Assembly (NCBI GenBank): GCA_019096065.1 | Contig: JAGUCH010000007.1 | Span: 1,634,501 to 1,698,500, forward strand | Length of the DNA stretch: 64,000 nt | Reading direction: 5' to 3' | DNA from: Paracyclopina nana | Lineage: Eukaryota > Arthropoda > Copepoda > Cyclopoida > Cyclopettidae | Shown here: one piece after another, positions 11,164 to 22,632 of the stretch | How positions within the stretch are numbered: position 1 is the stretch's first letter | Layout of the letters: each line of letters starts with the position of its first letter | Position numbers and translations under genes: made by a program | Notes under the pieces: model-generated | What the model was told of the DNA's origin: nothing | The model's database searches: none | What the model saw: the letters and a program-made list of their open reading frames with translations, nothing else

Positions 11164-12187
11164 GGTCCTTAGGGTAGACTGCAAATAGCAAAAAGCCAAG
11201 TACATTAGATAAACATTGTTTATAAGAATTTTAGTAAAATTGGAATTCTTGCTTTTTGCTAGGGTCTCTTGCACTAATTGTTATTTGAGATGATCTCAAG
11301 ATTTTGTTATGAAATGAAAACTAGTTGAGTTTGACAACATTCTATTATGTGAAATAAAAATGTATCATGGCCAAAAACAAGGAAATAGGGGCGGCAAAAC
11401 TTCAATGGACTCCTTCCCTTAAAGCGAAATTGCATAAACACATTCTTGCGTGTTTATTCATTTTGAGGCTTGACAGGATAAATAATTTCATTGAAAGGAA
11501 ATATCTGGGAATCATTTAAAATTCTGTCATTAAGACTTAATTTTGTGCAGGCTTGATTGATAAGTTAGATTGGATAATAATGAGAGCGTTTTGCCTACCT
11601 TCTCTTTTTTGCTCATTATTGTCATGTTGGTATGCGTTTCAATGCCTTTTTCACTCTCTCCACTTGACTGTGAAGTGAAGAGCTGCTTTCTACAATTGCC
11701 CTTTTTGCCAAGCTTGTCCTAGTCTAGTAGTTTTATGCCTTTTACTCATGCGAGTAAAGCGGAACATTCAGAGGAAATGGGGAGGAAATCGGGCCAAATG
11801 CTCGTCAACTCTCACTCTCCAAAGCAAAATAAAGCGCGCCCCAATTCATTTGGGTCTTTGAACTATGATGAAAAATGAGCTCAGTGTTTTTGTTTCTTAT
11901 AAATGTATTGCACTTTAAATAATGCACCTTCTCTTTTTTTGCTATCTTCATATTTGGTTGGTGGTAAAATAAAAAAAAATTAGATATTTAGCAAGTGACA
12001 TCATTTGACCTGAAAGCATAGAATTAACTAGTTTTTACTTTATAGTGCATTTCATGGTGCTAAAAGATAATAACATTAACTGATCCACTCAAAAAATGGC
12101 CACAATTCTGATAATTTGATTTAGTGAGCTGTAATAAGATAAATCTATCTAGAATTACCAATGGTCAATAACAATTTTGTATTTCAT
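11164..12187. other. Intergenic region upstream of the LRR gene
   Basis: No gene recognised. It probably contains the leader exon and promoter of the LRR gene (-) and the 3' flank of the DEG/ENaC gene (-). The rest is AT-rich without obvious repeats. Confidence 0.4.
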
Positions 12188-13458
12188 TCAAGACTTTAGT
12201 GGATGTGGCTTATTTTTTACAAAAATAACATTGCTGCTCTTGCTCTTGGATTTGTTATTGAATGCCCTGTTGAAGGCACTAATGACAAACATTACAATAG
12301 ACTGGCATGACCAGCCCAAAAAGAGGCCCATGCTGCCCCCAATGGCCACAAGAGCATTGTCGAAAGCAAACACATATTCCTCAATATTTTCATCAACATA
12401 CAAAGATGAATAGTAGATCCAGAGGATGAAATATCCATCACCATACTGTTTGAGCTCTTTACCCAAGACAAAATTGGAGAAGGGATTGAGTATACTGGAG
12501 TAAATGGATCTTGTGCAAATTTGCTTTCCACATTTGCTGCCACTTTGCACCTCTTGAGCAAACTCATATATTTGCTTGTCAATTAATAGGGCTTCCTCTT
12601 CAGTCTTGCAATAATCCAGTTTTTCAGTGGCCAAATTGGTGAATTCCATGGCTGCAACTTTACAACTTAAATTGGCCTCTTTAATTTTCACTTCAAGCTC
12701 GTTTCTCCTACATTTGGCAAATTCTTCCACTGTTATGTCATTGCAGCCTCCCTTGCCTGAAAAATACTACTAATCAGAAAAGAGGGCAGCACCATCCATC
12801 TGCTACAATGTTGTGCCAATCCAGCCCAAAATCTGGCCAGCCAGCTGGGCAGAAATTAACAGTGGAAAGTGGCGCCCTCTCTCCCATTTTTACCTGGAAT
12901 CTTTTTTATCATCTCCTTTTGGATTATTATGTCTGATGCACTGAAGCCATTGGAATTGTTGGAATCTACCAAGGTCATTTTGACCTCATAAGGGTAGACA
13001 GCTGCAAATAGCCACTCATCTTCCCAAGGCTCATGGAGGTAATAAAAGTAGTCAATGGAAGCATTGACCACAATTTGAAAAGACAAGTCAGACACCTTTT
13101 CAGTTGTTAATTTTTGGAGTGTGAAGCATAAGCCATAGTACATGGAGAAGGTCTTCTTGATTGAAAACAGGGTTCCATTTGCAAAATCCTTGAGGTTGGA
13201 CTCATGGAAAATTTCCTCCATGGTGAAAGAATTGCTGTCAAATGCTTCCTTACTTGTGAAGGGAACTGGTGACCTGAATCCAGGCCCAGGGCAAATGGTG
13301 ATGGAAGGTAGGAGAAGCTCATCAAAAATGAGAGTGTTCACTACAAGAAAGGAATCTTTGCCAATGGACTTTTGAAGCACTCTTCTAAATTCATTGAGGG
13401 TCAATAGCAAGAATAAAGCTAGTGAAAGGTATTTGGCTCTTGCATAGCAGGAGGTCAT
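12188..13458 (-). CDS. DEG/ENaC (pickpocket-like) channel, unusually short
   Basis: Exons 13458-12894 and 12756-12188 on the - strand join to 377 aa (137-bp intron). The protein has TM1 at about residues 10-26, the post-TM1 block LLLPSITICPGPGF typical of the family, an extracellular loop of about 270 aa with few cysteines, and the TM2/pore block with the selectivity-filter motif GGSMGLFLGWS followed by a basic tail. These are hallmarks of amiloride-sensitive sodium channels, which form trimers in the plasma membrane. It is shorter than the usual 450-600 aa: the cytosolic N-terminus is only about 9 aa and lacks the His-Gly gating motif, and the cysteine-rich thumb is reduced. An in-frame TAA lies 9-11 nt upstream of the ATG, right after a CATGCAG acceptor-like site, so a longer N-terminus is not simply read through from this exon. 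Confidence 0.82.
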
Positions 13459-13929
13459 TTTTGATTACTGCATGGTTGGCTACTGACAAAGGAATGCTTG
13501 ATAGTGAGAATAGAAAATGAGCTTATTTCTTATGATGGGTGTGGTTTTTCAGTGTTTGATTAGGCCTTCCATTACAATGCAATTGCAAGCTTTCATGTGG
13601 GAAAATACTACACTCATTTGAATCAACATAAAGCAATAATATGATATATATACCAATTTCATGGTTAACCAAATGTATCCATTTTCTAACAAAGCATGAC
13701 TACAAGAATTTTACTTATTCATTATTTCACTGATAACAGTGGCTACTATTGACTTTCAAGTCTGACTAGGCCTATCCGTGAAATTTCTCAGAAGAAGCAT
13801 TACTTCTTTCCTTGGTGCTCTAATTTTTTGTTTGTCAAAATGAGAATTGAGATGTTGGCAGCAAAAGTTGAGTAGCAAAAACAGACTTTGTGCAATGCTT
13901 TTAAAAGTTGTGGTCTAGTTCACTTGAAA
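13459..13929. other. Intergenic region between divergent genes
   Basis: Nothing recognisable apart from AT-rich sequence. It should contain the promoters of the channel gene (-) and the secreted protein gene (+). Confidence 0.4.
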
Positions 13930-15044
13930 ATGAAGACTTTAAGCATATGTGTGATACTTGTACTTAAAATGACTTTAGCTCATGGATTTTTGAGCTGGTT
14001 TAGAAGAGCGTTGCCTTCATCACGAACAATTCCACAAAAGGTTGAGCATCACTGAAAAATTACTTTGTTTTCAACTCATCAAATTTCATCATAGGCTTTG
14101 CTCAAGTGCCAATCCTTTGCGTGCTTCTTGAAGCAAGAGGCTTGTCTCCGGGATTGTCAACGTGGTCAGGCTCATGGCATTGGATTTTGCTCCTCGTTTG
14201 CTGGTGCATATGCACCTTTTATCGAGGGTTATGCTGGCGATTATCAGAAGAGATATGGAAATAGGTACATGGACAACCTTGTCAGTAAGTCAATTGCATT
14301 GTAAATTGTACAGATAATTTGAATGACACATTTTTTCAATCAAGTTGCAACTTTGGAGGGCATTTTCTCAGCAATCTCCAATTACTGCAGCTCTGGAGCT
14401 GTCATCGTTTGCTCGTTTTGTGGGGATGGAGTGGATTACAAAAACATCCTGGAAGCTCAAAATTTCACAGTGGCCAAAATTCGAGAGAATCGAGTCCAAG
14501 TAAAAATCCTGGAGGCCCAAATTGAAAATTTGGCTGCTCACTCAATGCAGCAAGTGAAAATGACTGTAAAGGCTCTGAGAACTGTGAGAAAATATGAAGA
14601 GATGCTCAGGCAAACTGACCAAATCCTCTACTGGTTTTCCAAGAGAGATGACTCCAATTTGTTCAAAAAGCTGTTTGACCAGAAGATTCAAGGCATTCAA
14701 GGAGGATTGGAATGGATCATTTGGGCTTTGGATGATATGGTTCGGGACCTGATTGGCAATGATGCTGACAATTTCTGCAAATTCGTCCCACATTACTACA
14801 CAATTCAGCTCAAGGTGAAAAGAGTGTCAGCCCATCTCTCTGCGGAAGCTGGAACTCTATATGAAATTGGTAACCTGAAATCGTAATTTGAAATAATATA
14901 ATATAAAGTTACATTGCAGATGACCATGGGACCATTGTGATGGGTGCATCTCATTCTGAGCTGCTGAAAAAACAGCAAAAATTCATAGAAGACGAGTGCT
15001 TCAAAAAGCATGCTAAAAAGTCTACAAATGACTCAATCATATGA
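13930..15044 (+). CDS. Secreted protein of unknown family
   Basis: Predicted exons 13930-14040, 14095-14284, 14345-14869 and 14920-15044 join in frame to 316 aa; introns are 50-60 bp. The N-terminus MKTLSICVILVLKMTLAHG looks like a signal peptide. Exon 2 encodes a cysteine cluster (CQSFACFLKQEACLRDCQRG) followed by a Gly/Ala/Tyr-rich stretch. The remainder is mainly helical, with a heptad-like segment (IRENRVQVKILEAQIENLA) and further cysteines near CSSGAVIVCSFCGDG. I do not recognise the family and propose no function. The exon 1 join is the least certain: it uses a GTTGAG donor, and its only support is frame continuity and the signal peptide. Confidence 0.6.
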
Positions 15045-15857
15045 CTGCTGATTATAAAAAGCTCAAGTAACGTATCTCATTTGAATAAACTCAAATCAGT
15101 TAACAAAAAAGAGGCCTTTTGAAGGCATAAAGAAATGGAAAACTTTGCTTGATGATGTACTTAGTTTTCAAGCCAAAAAGTCATTTCGAGCTGAAAAGAT
15201 TTTTAAATGGACATGCAATTGGAGGCCATTAAAATGTGATGTCTTTCATTCTTGCATGATTATCACCAGCATTATTTGATAACACATATATATCATATGA
15301 AGTCTTTGTTATGCTACATTTGGAGAACTTGTTCGATCCTTGACAGTTGACCTTATCAAATTGGTTAAGAGTAACAGCCGATTCGGACAGTTTATTAAGC
15401 ATGACAATGCAGTCTCAATCTGTATTACATGCATTATAAAATAGTTAAAGTGAAGCAGATTTATTTTGAATATACTGCCTATTTTGGCCATTTTCAAATA
15501 TTCATTCATAAAACAGTTTGTGGCGTTTGGTAACATTTTGGAGCATTTTCTACTATAAAAAATGCCCTTTTTCTGAAGAAGTGATTTTACTCCAAACCAA
15601 GTATTTTAGTCTTTTTGAAATCAGAGCTGAAAATATTTTAACATGACAGTGGCAAATAAATAGTGATCTAACTCATTACTATTTGTCTCATAAATATTAA
15701 GCTGGATGTGATTTGAATTCAATGTATTCAATTTGCTCGATAATGGAACCGGCTTTCTGTGAGTCTCCAGGCTTCAATATCAGTTATGAGCAATAGGAGA
15801 AAGTTGCCCAGCTCCATTGAACTAACATTATTGATTAAACACTGAAAGAAAATAGCC
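15045..15857. other. Intergenic region upstream of ZMYND10
   Basis: AT-rich; no reading frame with recognisable content. It carries the 3' flank of the secreted gene and presumably the ZMYND10 promoter. Confidence 0.4.
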
Positions 15858-17969
15858 ATGGCCTCTGATGCTTCCTTGGATTTTCTGTCCGACCAAGAAC
15901 TTGAACACATCGTTTTGTCCTTGCGCACCAGCCCTCTGGAGTGCGTAGGGAGTGCCGAGTGGTCCAACCAAATGTCCCTTGTAGAAAAGCTGAACGTCCA
16001 AGCAGCTTTGGAGGCCGAGAGAGGCGGCGAGGAAAGGGTTCGTGATGCATTGGTCGAGGCCAAAAAAATGCCTCTGCTCATCCATGAGCTTTTGACCCAC
16101 GAACTCTGGCGAACACGCATCTTGCCCAAAATACTTGCTAAAGGAGCACCCCAATCTTCATTCCAGGTGAAAAATTATTTTCTTGCCAATCAAAAGGTAT
16201 CACATCACATTGACTTGGCAAAGGACCTAACCCAAACTACTTACAACACCCCAGAATTATATATTTTCTGAAAGCTTATGTCCCAAGGGTTCATTTGGTG
16301 AAAAAATAAAAATCCTGGCCTATCGCTTCCAATAACATAAAATTTTTAAAAACGTTTTGCGCAAAAATGGCTCATTTTTTGGGGATAATTAGCTTCAATG
16401 ACCCCCACTAAAATTGAAAAATAAAACTTAAGTTACTTCATTGTAAAATGGCTAGGATGAATAGAAGCGGAGATATATAGCTATGCTAAAATTTTATTAC
16501 TGCCAACTTGATTAGTTTTGCATAGTAAGTTTGGATAACTGTAGATTTTTAAATTACTACCAAATGAACCCTAAGAACATAAGCTTTCAGAAAATGTAAT
16601 TTTTTTGGGTGTTGTGAAGAGTTTGGGATAGGCCCTTCTTCAAGTCAATGTTACATATTCTATTTTGATTGGAATGGAATAAATTATGCGAAATGGGATT
16701 TTTTGAAAAATATCCCATGCCTTTATTATCTAACATTTTTTTGGCAGTCACGAGCCAAAAATTCTCTTTAGCTTAAAATCTCAAAATCTTGGTCTTTCAA
16801 ATTACGCATGTTCACAAGTCATTTTATTGCTTACAGTATTGCGTGTAATATGTAGCCTTGTTAATTATAAATTATAATCCTAGATATACATGGTTCTGTT
16901 TCACGAGGCCAATTTGACCAATTTGTTGGAGACCATTCTCTTTGCCTCGTCTGCAGCCGAGGCTTTGGAGGATGCTGCCATTGACCTGACCGACTACGTG
17001 GTACGTCAGCTTTCACTCCTCTGCTCCGGAGAGATTGTCGGCTGTCCGGATGACAATCACACCTCTATGGAGGAGTCTGTTGACGAGGAATTGCGGAGGC
17101 TCCAGCAAAAGATCCAATTTCAGGTTCACTTCAGTTCCACAAGAATTCAATCATATTATATAAAACCGAGCCTTAATTAATTTCAGGTTGCCATGAAGTG
17201 CCTATCGATTCTACGGTACCTTTCGGATCACGTGGAAAGCAGCGTTCTCAGCGTGAGCGTACGCATGCTGGTGACTCACGATGTACCTGTCTTGCTTGCT
17301 CATCTCCTCCAATCCAGACCTTGGGAGAAAGATGGGAGAGTCTTCGAGGGCTCTGACTGGGCCAGGCTCCAAGATGATGATGATGGCAGCCCCCTGGCCA
17401 AGCTGGAGGCGCAAGCTTGGTTGGCACTCTACAACTTGCTGTCCAAGGATGTGTGCAAGGACAAGTACGAGCTGCACCACTACAGAATGGCGCAGCTCAT
17501 TCAGCTCTCCGGAAGCATCAACGAGAGCAAAGCTTGCCAACTGCCAATCTTGAGCCAATTGAAGGAGTGGCTGGTGAGGCGTGAGGTCGGCGAGGCCGCC
17601 GGGGCCCCCACCAAGGACCTGGTGCTCATCGAGGCTGTCGCTGAGATCCATGCAGCGTTGATGGATGCTTATGGGGAGGAGGAGAGGTGCGAGGCCATTG
17701 CAAAGCAGTCAATGGAGACTTTTGTTGGCGCGACACCGAGCTACTGGCAGACTGAGGCCGCCAGCATGTTGTCCACCTTTGAGTGCGAGGCCGTGCAGAG
17801 GCTGTTCAGCAGCTCGCCGCAAGCTGCTGCTTCAACGAGTTGCTCGCAGTGCTTTGAGGCCAACGCGAAAATGCGATGCTCCAGGTGTAAAAAGGCCCGC
17901 TATTGCAGTGAGGAATGCCAGGTCAAGCATTGGCCTCGCCATCGGCCTCGCTGCTCCTCGGAGCAGTAG
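15858..17969 (+). CDS. ZMYND10: ZMYND10 (BLU), dynein-arm assembly factor
   Basis: Exons 15858-16166, 16884-17123 and 17187-17969 join to 443 aa, close to the human length of 440. Blocks that match ZMYND10 are WSNQMSLVEKLNVQAALEA, IYMVLFHEANLTNLLET, LSILRYLSDHVES, the central LAKLEAQAWLALYNLL and the C-terminal MYND zinc finger at about residues 400-437 (CSQCFEANAKMRCSRCKKA, then CSEECQVKHWPRHRPRC). In other animals ZMYND10 is a cytoplasmic co-chaperone needed to pre-assemble axonemal dynein arms in ciliated cells and sperm. In an arthropod it would be expected in sperm flagella or chordotonal neurons, so motile-type axonemes are probably present. Intron 1 (717 bp) carries an inverted-repeat element. 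The last codons and the 3' flank are duplicated downstream. Confidence 0.93.
16186..16672. mobile_element. Inverted-repeat (MITE-like) element in ZMYND10 intron 1
   Basis: Two arms of about 115 bp face each other: about 16186-16302 and the reverse complement of about 16551-16672. Shared stretches include CCAATCAAAA at the outer ends, ACATTGACTTG, CCCAAACT, ACAACACCC, TTTTCTGAAAGCTTATGT and GGGTTCATTTGGT. Identity between arms is roughly 80% by eye. The spacer is about 245 bp and has no reading frame. This is the structure of a non-autonomous, foldback-type DNA element or of an imperfect local inverted duplication. No clean target-site duplication was found, so the family is open. Confidence 0.72.
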
Positions 17970-19720
17970 CCATTGTCGCCAACAATTATTTTTTTTATGC
18001 CTCATGCCAATTGTGTGGCCTTTTTTGCATGTGCCCTTCCTTCAAAATCAGTACAACACGAAAAAGAATTAAATGGACCAATTCTCATTTCTCTTTGCAA
18101 GATATTATTTTGAGAACTTCAAGTTCACTTTAAAAAAGCCTAGTTGTGCGTTCATCTGATTATTAATTAGACCACAAATTGGCTAGCTAATTGGGCCTTC
18201 TTAGAGGAATTCAACGATGCTTGATATTCAGTTTTTAGCGGTTCAATAGTGAGGCAGATTGTAATTGGCATCATTTTTAAGTGCACTTGAAAAAAGTTAC
18301 AGAATCAGTTGAAAGTCAAAGATTTTCATTACATATACGGCTAGATTTTTTGAGTAATCTTGCATCATTCTTCGGCCTCGCTGCTGCGCGGAGCAGTAGC
18401 CATTGCCGCCAACAATTATTTTTTGATGCCTCATATGCGAATATTGTGCAGCCATTTTTGCATGTGCCCTTGTAGCTGTGCATGACTTTTATGGGCTATC
18501 ATGCAACGTAAAGTGACATTATATGTATATATACCGTCTGACCGTTCAAAATTGGACGGTACGGGAATCAAAATTCATGAATTTTGAGGCTTAATGGGTA
18601 TCGTTGGAAAGCTTGAACCTTTGGAAATCTTTTTTGTTTTCTGACAAAATGGAAAATATTATTGAGAATTCCGCGTGACAGCAAAAAATAAATGATGGAT
18701 CAGATTGTTTGTGACCATTTTCTGGGTAGGCTTGGGACAATTGCATTTTCCCGGTTTTTCCTCTTTCAATTGATTTTTCTACTTTTACAAAAAAGATGGA
18801 AAAAGGCCCAATCTTCCCAACGATATCATTTAAAAGTCCTGTATTTCTTGAATATGAGACAAAAAGTTTAGATTCCCGTACCGTCCAATTTTGAACGGAC
18901 AGACTGTATATATGCAAACAGAAGACGCAGTTTTGAAATGCGCAGCAGCAAGAACCTAATAAGCTTATTATTAGGCTGCTAATGAGGAATTCAACAATGG
19001 CATGTGGCAGACAGAAATATCATTGATATCGTTAACTTTTTCAAGTGCACTCGAAAAAAGAATCACCAGGTAAAAGTCAAAGATATTCTCATTACATACG
19101 GCTAGATCTTTTGGGTAATCTTGCATCATTCTTCAATCCTCACTTGGCTAGAAAGCTTTTTTGCTAATTCGGGGATACATAGTTGCATAAAAGAGCAATA
19201 AAATACTAATAACTAGTTAACATTTTTTTCGCCTTATTCATAAATTATGTTATTTTTATGATATAAATGAAGGGATATTTCTACCAAAATTACAAGAAAA
19301 AGACCAGAATGGGCCAATTCTCATTTCCCTTCCAAAATAAAAAATGTTAGGTATTATTGTGAGAACTTCATGTTCACTTTAAAAAAGTCTAGTTGTGCGT
19401 TCATCTGCGTATATTAGACCACATTGGCCAGATAATTGGGCCTTACATGAGGAATTCAATGATGCTTGAGGCCTCAATCTAACTTTGATTTTTTAGAGGC
19501 AGATTGTGATTTGTATCATTAACTTTTTCAAGTGCACTTAAAAAGAGCTAACTTGTACGTACATTCACTTAGTGGACATTCCCGTTACAAAAACAGCAAT
19601 TGGAAGAAAAAGATATTTTCACAAGGCCACGGCAGATTTTTTGGTCCATCTTGCTTTTTGCAGGCCTCACTTAGCTAGAATTAAGGCTTTTTGCTAATTA
19701 GGATAAACTTGCATAAAAGA
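17943..19720. repeat. Tandem degenerate duplication of the ZMYND10 3' end and flank
   Basis: A unit of about 430 bp beginning in the last codons of ZMYND10 (17943) recurs at 18373. The first 96-101 bp of the two copies (17943-18038 and 18373-18473) are nearly identical and both contain the C-terminal codons RPRC..EQ plus stop. The downstream part of the unit, marked by GTTCACTTTAAAAAAG, AGTTGTGCGTTCATCTG, GAGGAATTCAA.GATG, AAGTGCACT and ACGGCTAGAT, appears at about 18065-18375, 18950-19195 (shorter) and 19298-19720. The second unit is split by the TA-flanked MITE at 18534-18906. No functional gene is seen in the copies. Confidence 0.75.
18534..18906. mobile_element. TA-flanked MITE (Tc1/mariner-type termini likely)
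   Basis: The two ends are inverted copies: from 18534 CCGTCTGACCGTTCAAAATT and, as reverse complement from 18906, CAGTCTGTCCGTTCAAAATT, each continuing GGACGGTACGGGAATC. The inner parts also pair loosely (ATCGTTGG, CATCTTTTTTGT type blocks), giving arms of about 120 bp. The element is 373 bp, flanked by TA on both sides within a TATATA context, and has no coding capacity. The TA target duplication suggests mobilisation by an IS630/Tc1/mariner transposase, though terminal sequence alone does not prove the family. Confidence 0.82.
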
Positions 19721-19785
19721 GCAGCGTATATAACCAATAAAAAGTCCACATTTATTTTCACTTTATGCATATATAAACGGTATAT

Positions 19786-20724
19786 TTACAGTCTTTTTTT
19801 GATGAAATCCCGAATGAATTTCCGCATGGCAGACAACTTGTACAGCGAAAAGCAAGGCGTGAACGAGGCCACAATGACTGCAGTGGTCAAGTAATGCAGT
19901 GCATACAAGTCATCTTTAGTCTCTTTGGTCGTGTAGCGTTGAGCCAGTCGATGGCAGAAGGTGACAATTGCTACCAAGACTGCTATGACGGAATTGTTGA
20001 AGATGTGCTTGATTGATAAGACCTCATCGTTCCTCGCAATGTTGTTGTAGTTCCCTTGGATTGCCACAACTGACGAAGGTTGGATTGTCGCATTTCTCTT
20101 CTTGGTGAGGACAATGCTGACAATATTGGTAGTGAATGCCACCAGTGATCCAACCACTGAGAATTGCTGCACCGATGCCTTGAACGTTTCCGGAGTTGGG
20201 TCAATGCCTTGGACCACAAAGTACCAGTATCTTTTCATCATGCAATCAGCCATTGCCGTCATGGTGGAGATGGTGAGGTTGAGCGTGATGAAGAACCTCA
20301 CGAAGAAGTCCTCGTTGATTGGCGGGTGTCGTTTTCAGATGTGCAATGCGAGGAAGTTGATGAGGGACATTTCCACCAGGGAGCAAAGGTTGAAGGATTG
20401 GAACAATTGGCGGGTGAAAACGAAGAATTCAGCCACGTGGGCATTGACAGGGTCAATCAGTAGAGCATAGGCAAAAATGGAGTGAGGAAAGAGGCTGCAC
20501 AAGATGGTCACCCTCCAGCTAGTGGAGGCAATCTAAAGAGCCCAATTTTAGTACCAGCCCAATTTGTGAGGTGGGATGCTTACCCTGTCAATCAGATTTC
20601 TCTTGAGAGGATCTCCTTGCCTGTACTCAAACATGATAGTGAAACCGAGGAGTGGGATGCTGAAAAGCTCCAGAGTCGCCCAAAGGAGAAAGCAGATTCC
20701 GATGATGACAGGGTTTGTGACCAT
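19786..20724 (-). pseudogene. 7TM receptor-like gene with one in-frame stop
   Basis: Two exons on the - strand, 20724-20584 and 20532-19786 (51-bp intron, phase 0), encode a protein of about 295 aa with seven hydrophobic segments. It starts MVTNPVIIGICFLLWATLEL (TM1), has the loop EYRQGDPLKRNLIDR, and ends with the basic tail FIRDFIKKRL. The length, an intron right after the first loop and the loop motif DPxKRxxI recall the orphan 7TM genes at 26944 and 28474, so it may be a distant member of the same family. After LINFLALHI (about 20338) there is an in-frame TGA, with both flanks conserved in frame (KRHPPINEDFFVRFF follows). No plausible small intron removes it. It is therefore either a recently inactivated gene, a read-through case or a sequence error. 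A TATAAAG lies about 55 bp upstream of the ATG. Confidence 0.6.
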
Positions 20725-20981
20725 GTTGAACCTCGAGGCTTGACAGTCAAAGATAGACTGAGGAAGGTTGACCACTTTATAAGAGAGAGACTTGAGTAGA
20801 GGCAAGAGCAAGCAGGTAGAGCATAAAAGTCTCTTTCATGCATCATGCCAAAAACAATTTAAATTACTCAATTAAGCGGCCTTTGTTAACTCACGTTAGA
20901 GCAAAAAATTTGGTTGAAAATACCAGTTCATGTTTTCTTTTGAGGACCAAAAATACATAAAATATTGGACAGGTGCAAATT

Positions 20982-22632
20982 TTAGGACTTGACAACGGCA
21001 ATGGCCGGCCGCCCTTTGTTCGCCTTCACCACTTGCTGCTCGCGAATTTGAGGATCGTCCGTTTTCACGTGCTTCTTTTGCTTATGGATGAGCATGTGGT
21101 TTTTCAGCGTTGAGGGCTGGATGAAGACGCGGACGCAATAGTCACATTTGCGGCCTTGTCCTTTATGCATTCTCTCGTGCACCGTCATGTTGTGCTTCAG
21201 CCCGAATTTCTTGCCACATACCGAGCAGGCGAAATTTTTCTCCTTCGTATGAACCACTCCGTGTCTTTTGAGCTTTTGATCATCCTAAGAAATAACAGGA
21301 AATATTTAGTATCATAACAATTTTAGAACTTTTAAAAGAGCTTACTCTAAATCCTCGTCCGCAAACATCACACTTAAACGGAGTTTCATTTGTGTGAGCG
21401 AGCATGTGAATTTCCAGGTTTTTCCAATTCGTGCACACTTTGCCACAGATGCTGCATTTCATGTCATCAAACTTTTCGCTCAACTTCTCCTCTTTGGTTG
21501 GCAGTGGCAACAACGTCACACCATCCTGGTCGGATTTCATCTTAATCTCTGCACCGGAGTTGCTGTGGCAAAACCAGTGATGCTTCTTCAAATTGACAGC
21601 AAATGCAAATGTCCTGGAGCACACAGAACACGAGTACTGATCCTTATTCTTGACCAGTTTGTCAATTGTGTAGGGAGAATGCATGATTTTTTGATGAGAC
21701 TCCAGAGAAGAAGCATCGAAAAAGCTGCGATGGCAGTCCTCGCATTTGAAGTTGTCCTCCAACACTTTCAAGACATTACTGATGCCTTTGTAATTAGAGT
21801 TCGAATCCAGCTTGGCACTGGAATACCCATCAGTTGGAATGTACCCAAGGGATTGCAAGACTCGCTTCTTTTCAAAGGGGTTTGCTAGTAGATTCGAATA
21901 CTCTACCACAGGAGGCTCCTCGTTCAAATTTGTCTCTGTGGTCATGCCGACATCGATTAAGAACAGTTCACATCCCTTGATGAAGGAAAACATGTCAGCA
22001 GGCTGGCTGTCTTCCTTGGAAAAGAGGGCATTTTGGAACTCTAGAAACTCAGTTTTGGTCATGTTTGGCAGAACTAGGCAAGTGTCATCGCAATGCGGCA
22101 CATCTAGCAAGAGCTCCTTGGCGAAAATGCTGGCTGATGCCAAGAGTAGTTTGGATGACCAGACGATCCCGTCCGAGCAGAAAACGGCCAAATCTGCATA
22201 CTTTTCACTGCACCTCGTCAATTGGAACTGAACAGCTTCGAGCATTTCCCTTTGGTAGTTTTCCGGAGATTGAATGATGTAGCCGACCTCGGGGTCTTCC
22301 TCCTCATCCTCTTCTGTGGTCACAGTATCAAGCACAGTGGCGCCAGCTGGCAACTCCTCGTCGGCAATTTGAATCGAGATGTCTTGGCTGAGAATGGAGC
22401 CATCAATGGTGGACACTTCTCCGAGATCATTGACATGGATTAAGGTGACGCCGCCGGCCTCTTCACCCGCAACAGCAGCGCTATGGGCAACTTCAAGTAC
22501 TTGTCTTTGGGGCTTTGGGGCTTGCCTTTGCAATTGAGCACCGGCGAGAGTCGGCGCTCTTCTCATTGGAGCATTGGCCACATCCTCTGGATTGATCACG
22601 ATCGGCTTATTTTTTCCCGTATTATTCATCAT
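20982..22632 (-). CDS. BTB-like / C2H2 zinc-finger transcription factor
   Basis: Exons 22632-21346 and 21284-20982 on the - strand join to 529 aa (61-bp intron inside finger 4). After a disordered acidic N-terminus comes a BTB/POZ-like segment at about residues 135-215 (YADLAVFCSDGIVWSSKLLL, then ASIFAKELLLDV). There follow six C2H2 fingers: CEDC, CSVC, CSIC, CDVC, CSVC and CDYC as their first cysteine pairs. The last three are spaced by linkers of the HT.E/KPF type, as in DNA-binding arrays. A basic tail ends the protein (GRPAIAVVKS). It is presumably a nuclear, sequence-specific regulator, but the target and orthologue cannot be named. It lies 289 bp downstream of SNRNP27 on the same strand. 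Confidence 0.85.

Noticed and set aside
18281-18475. 64-aa frame downstream of ZMYND10
   Set aside because: It runs through a duplicated tail segment of ZMYND10 in a different frame and is not an independent gene.
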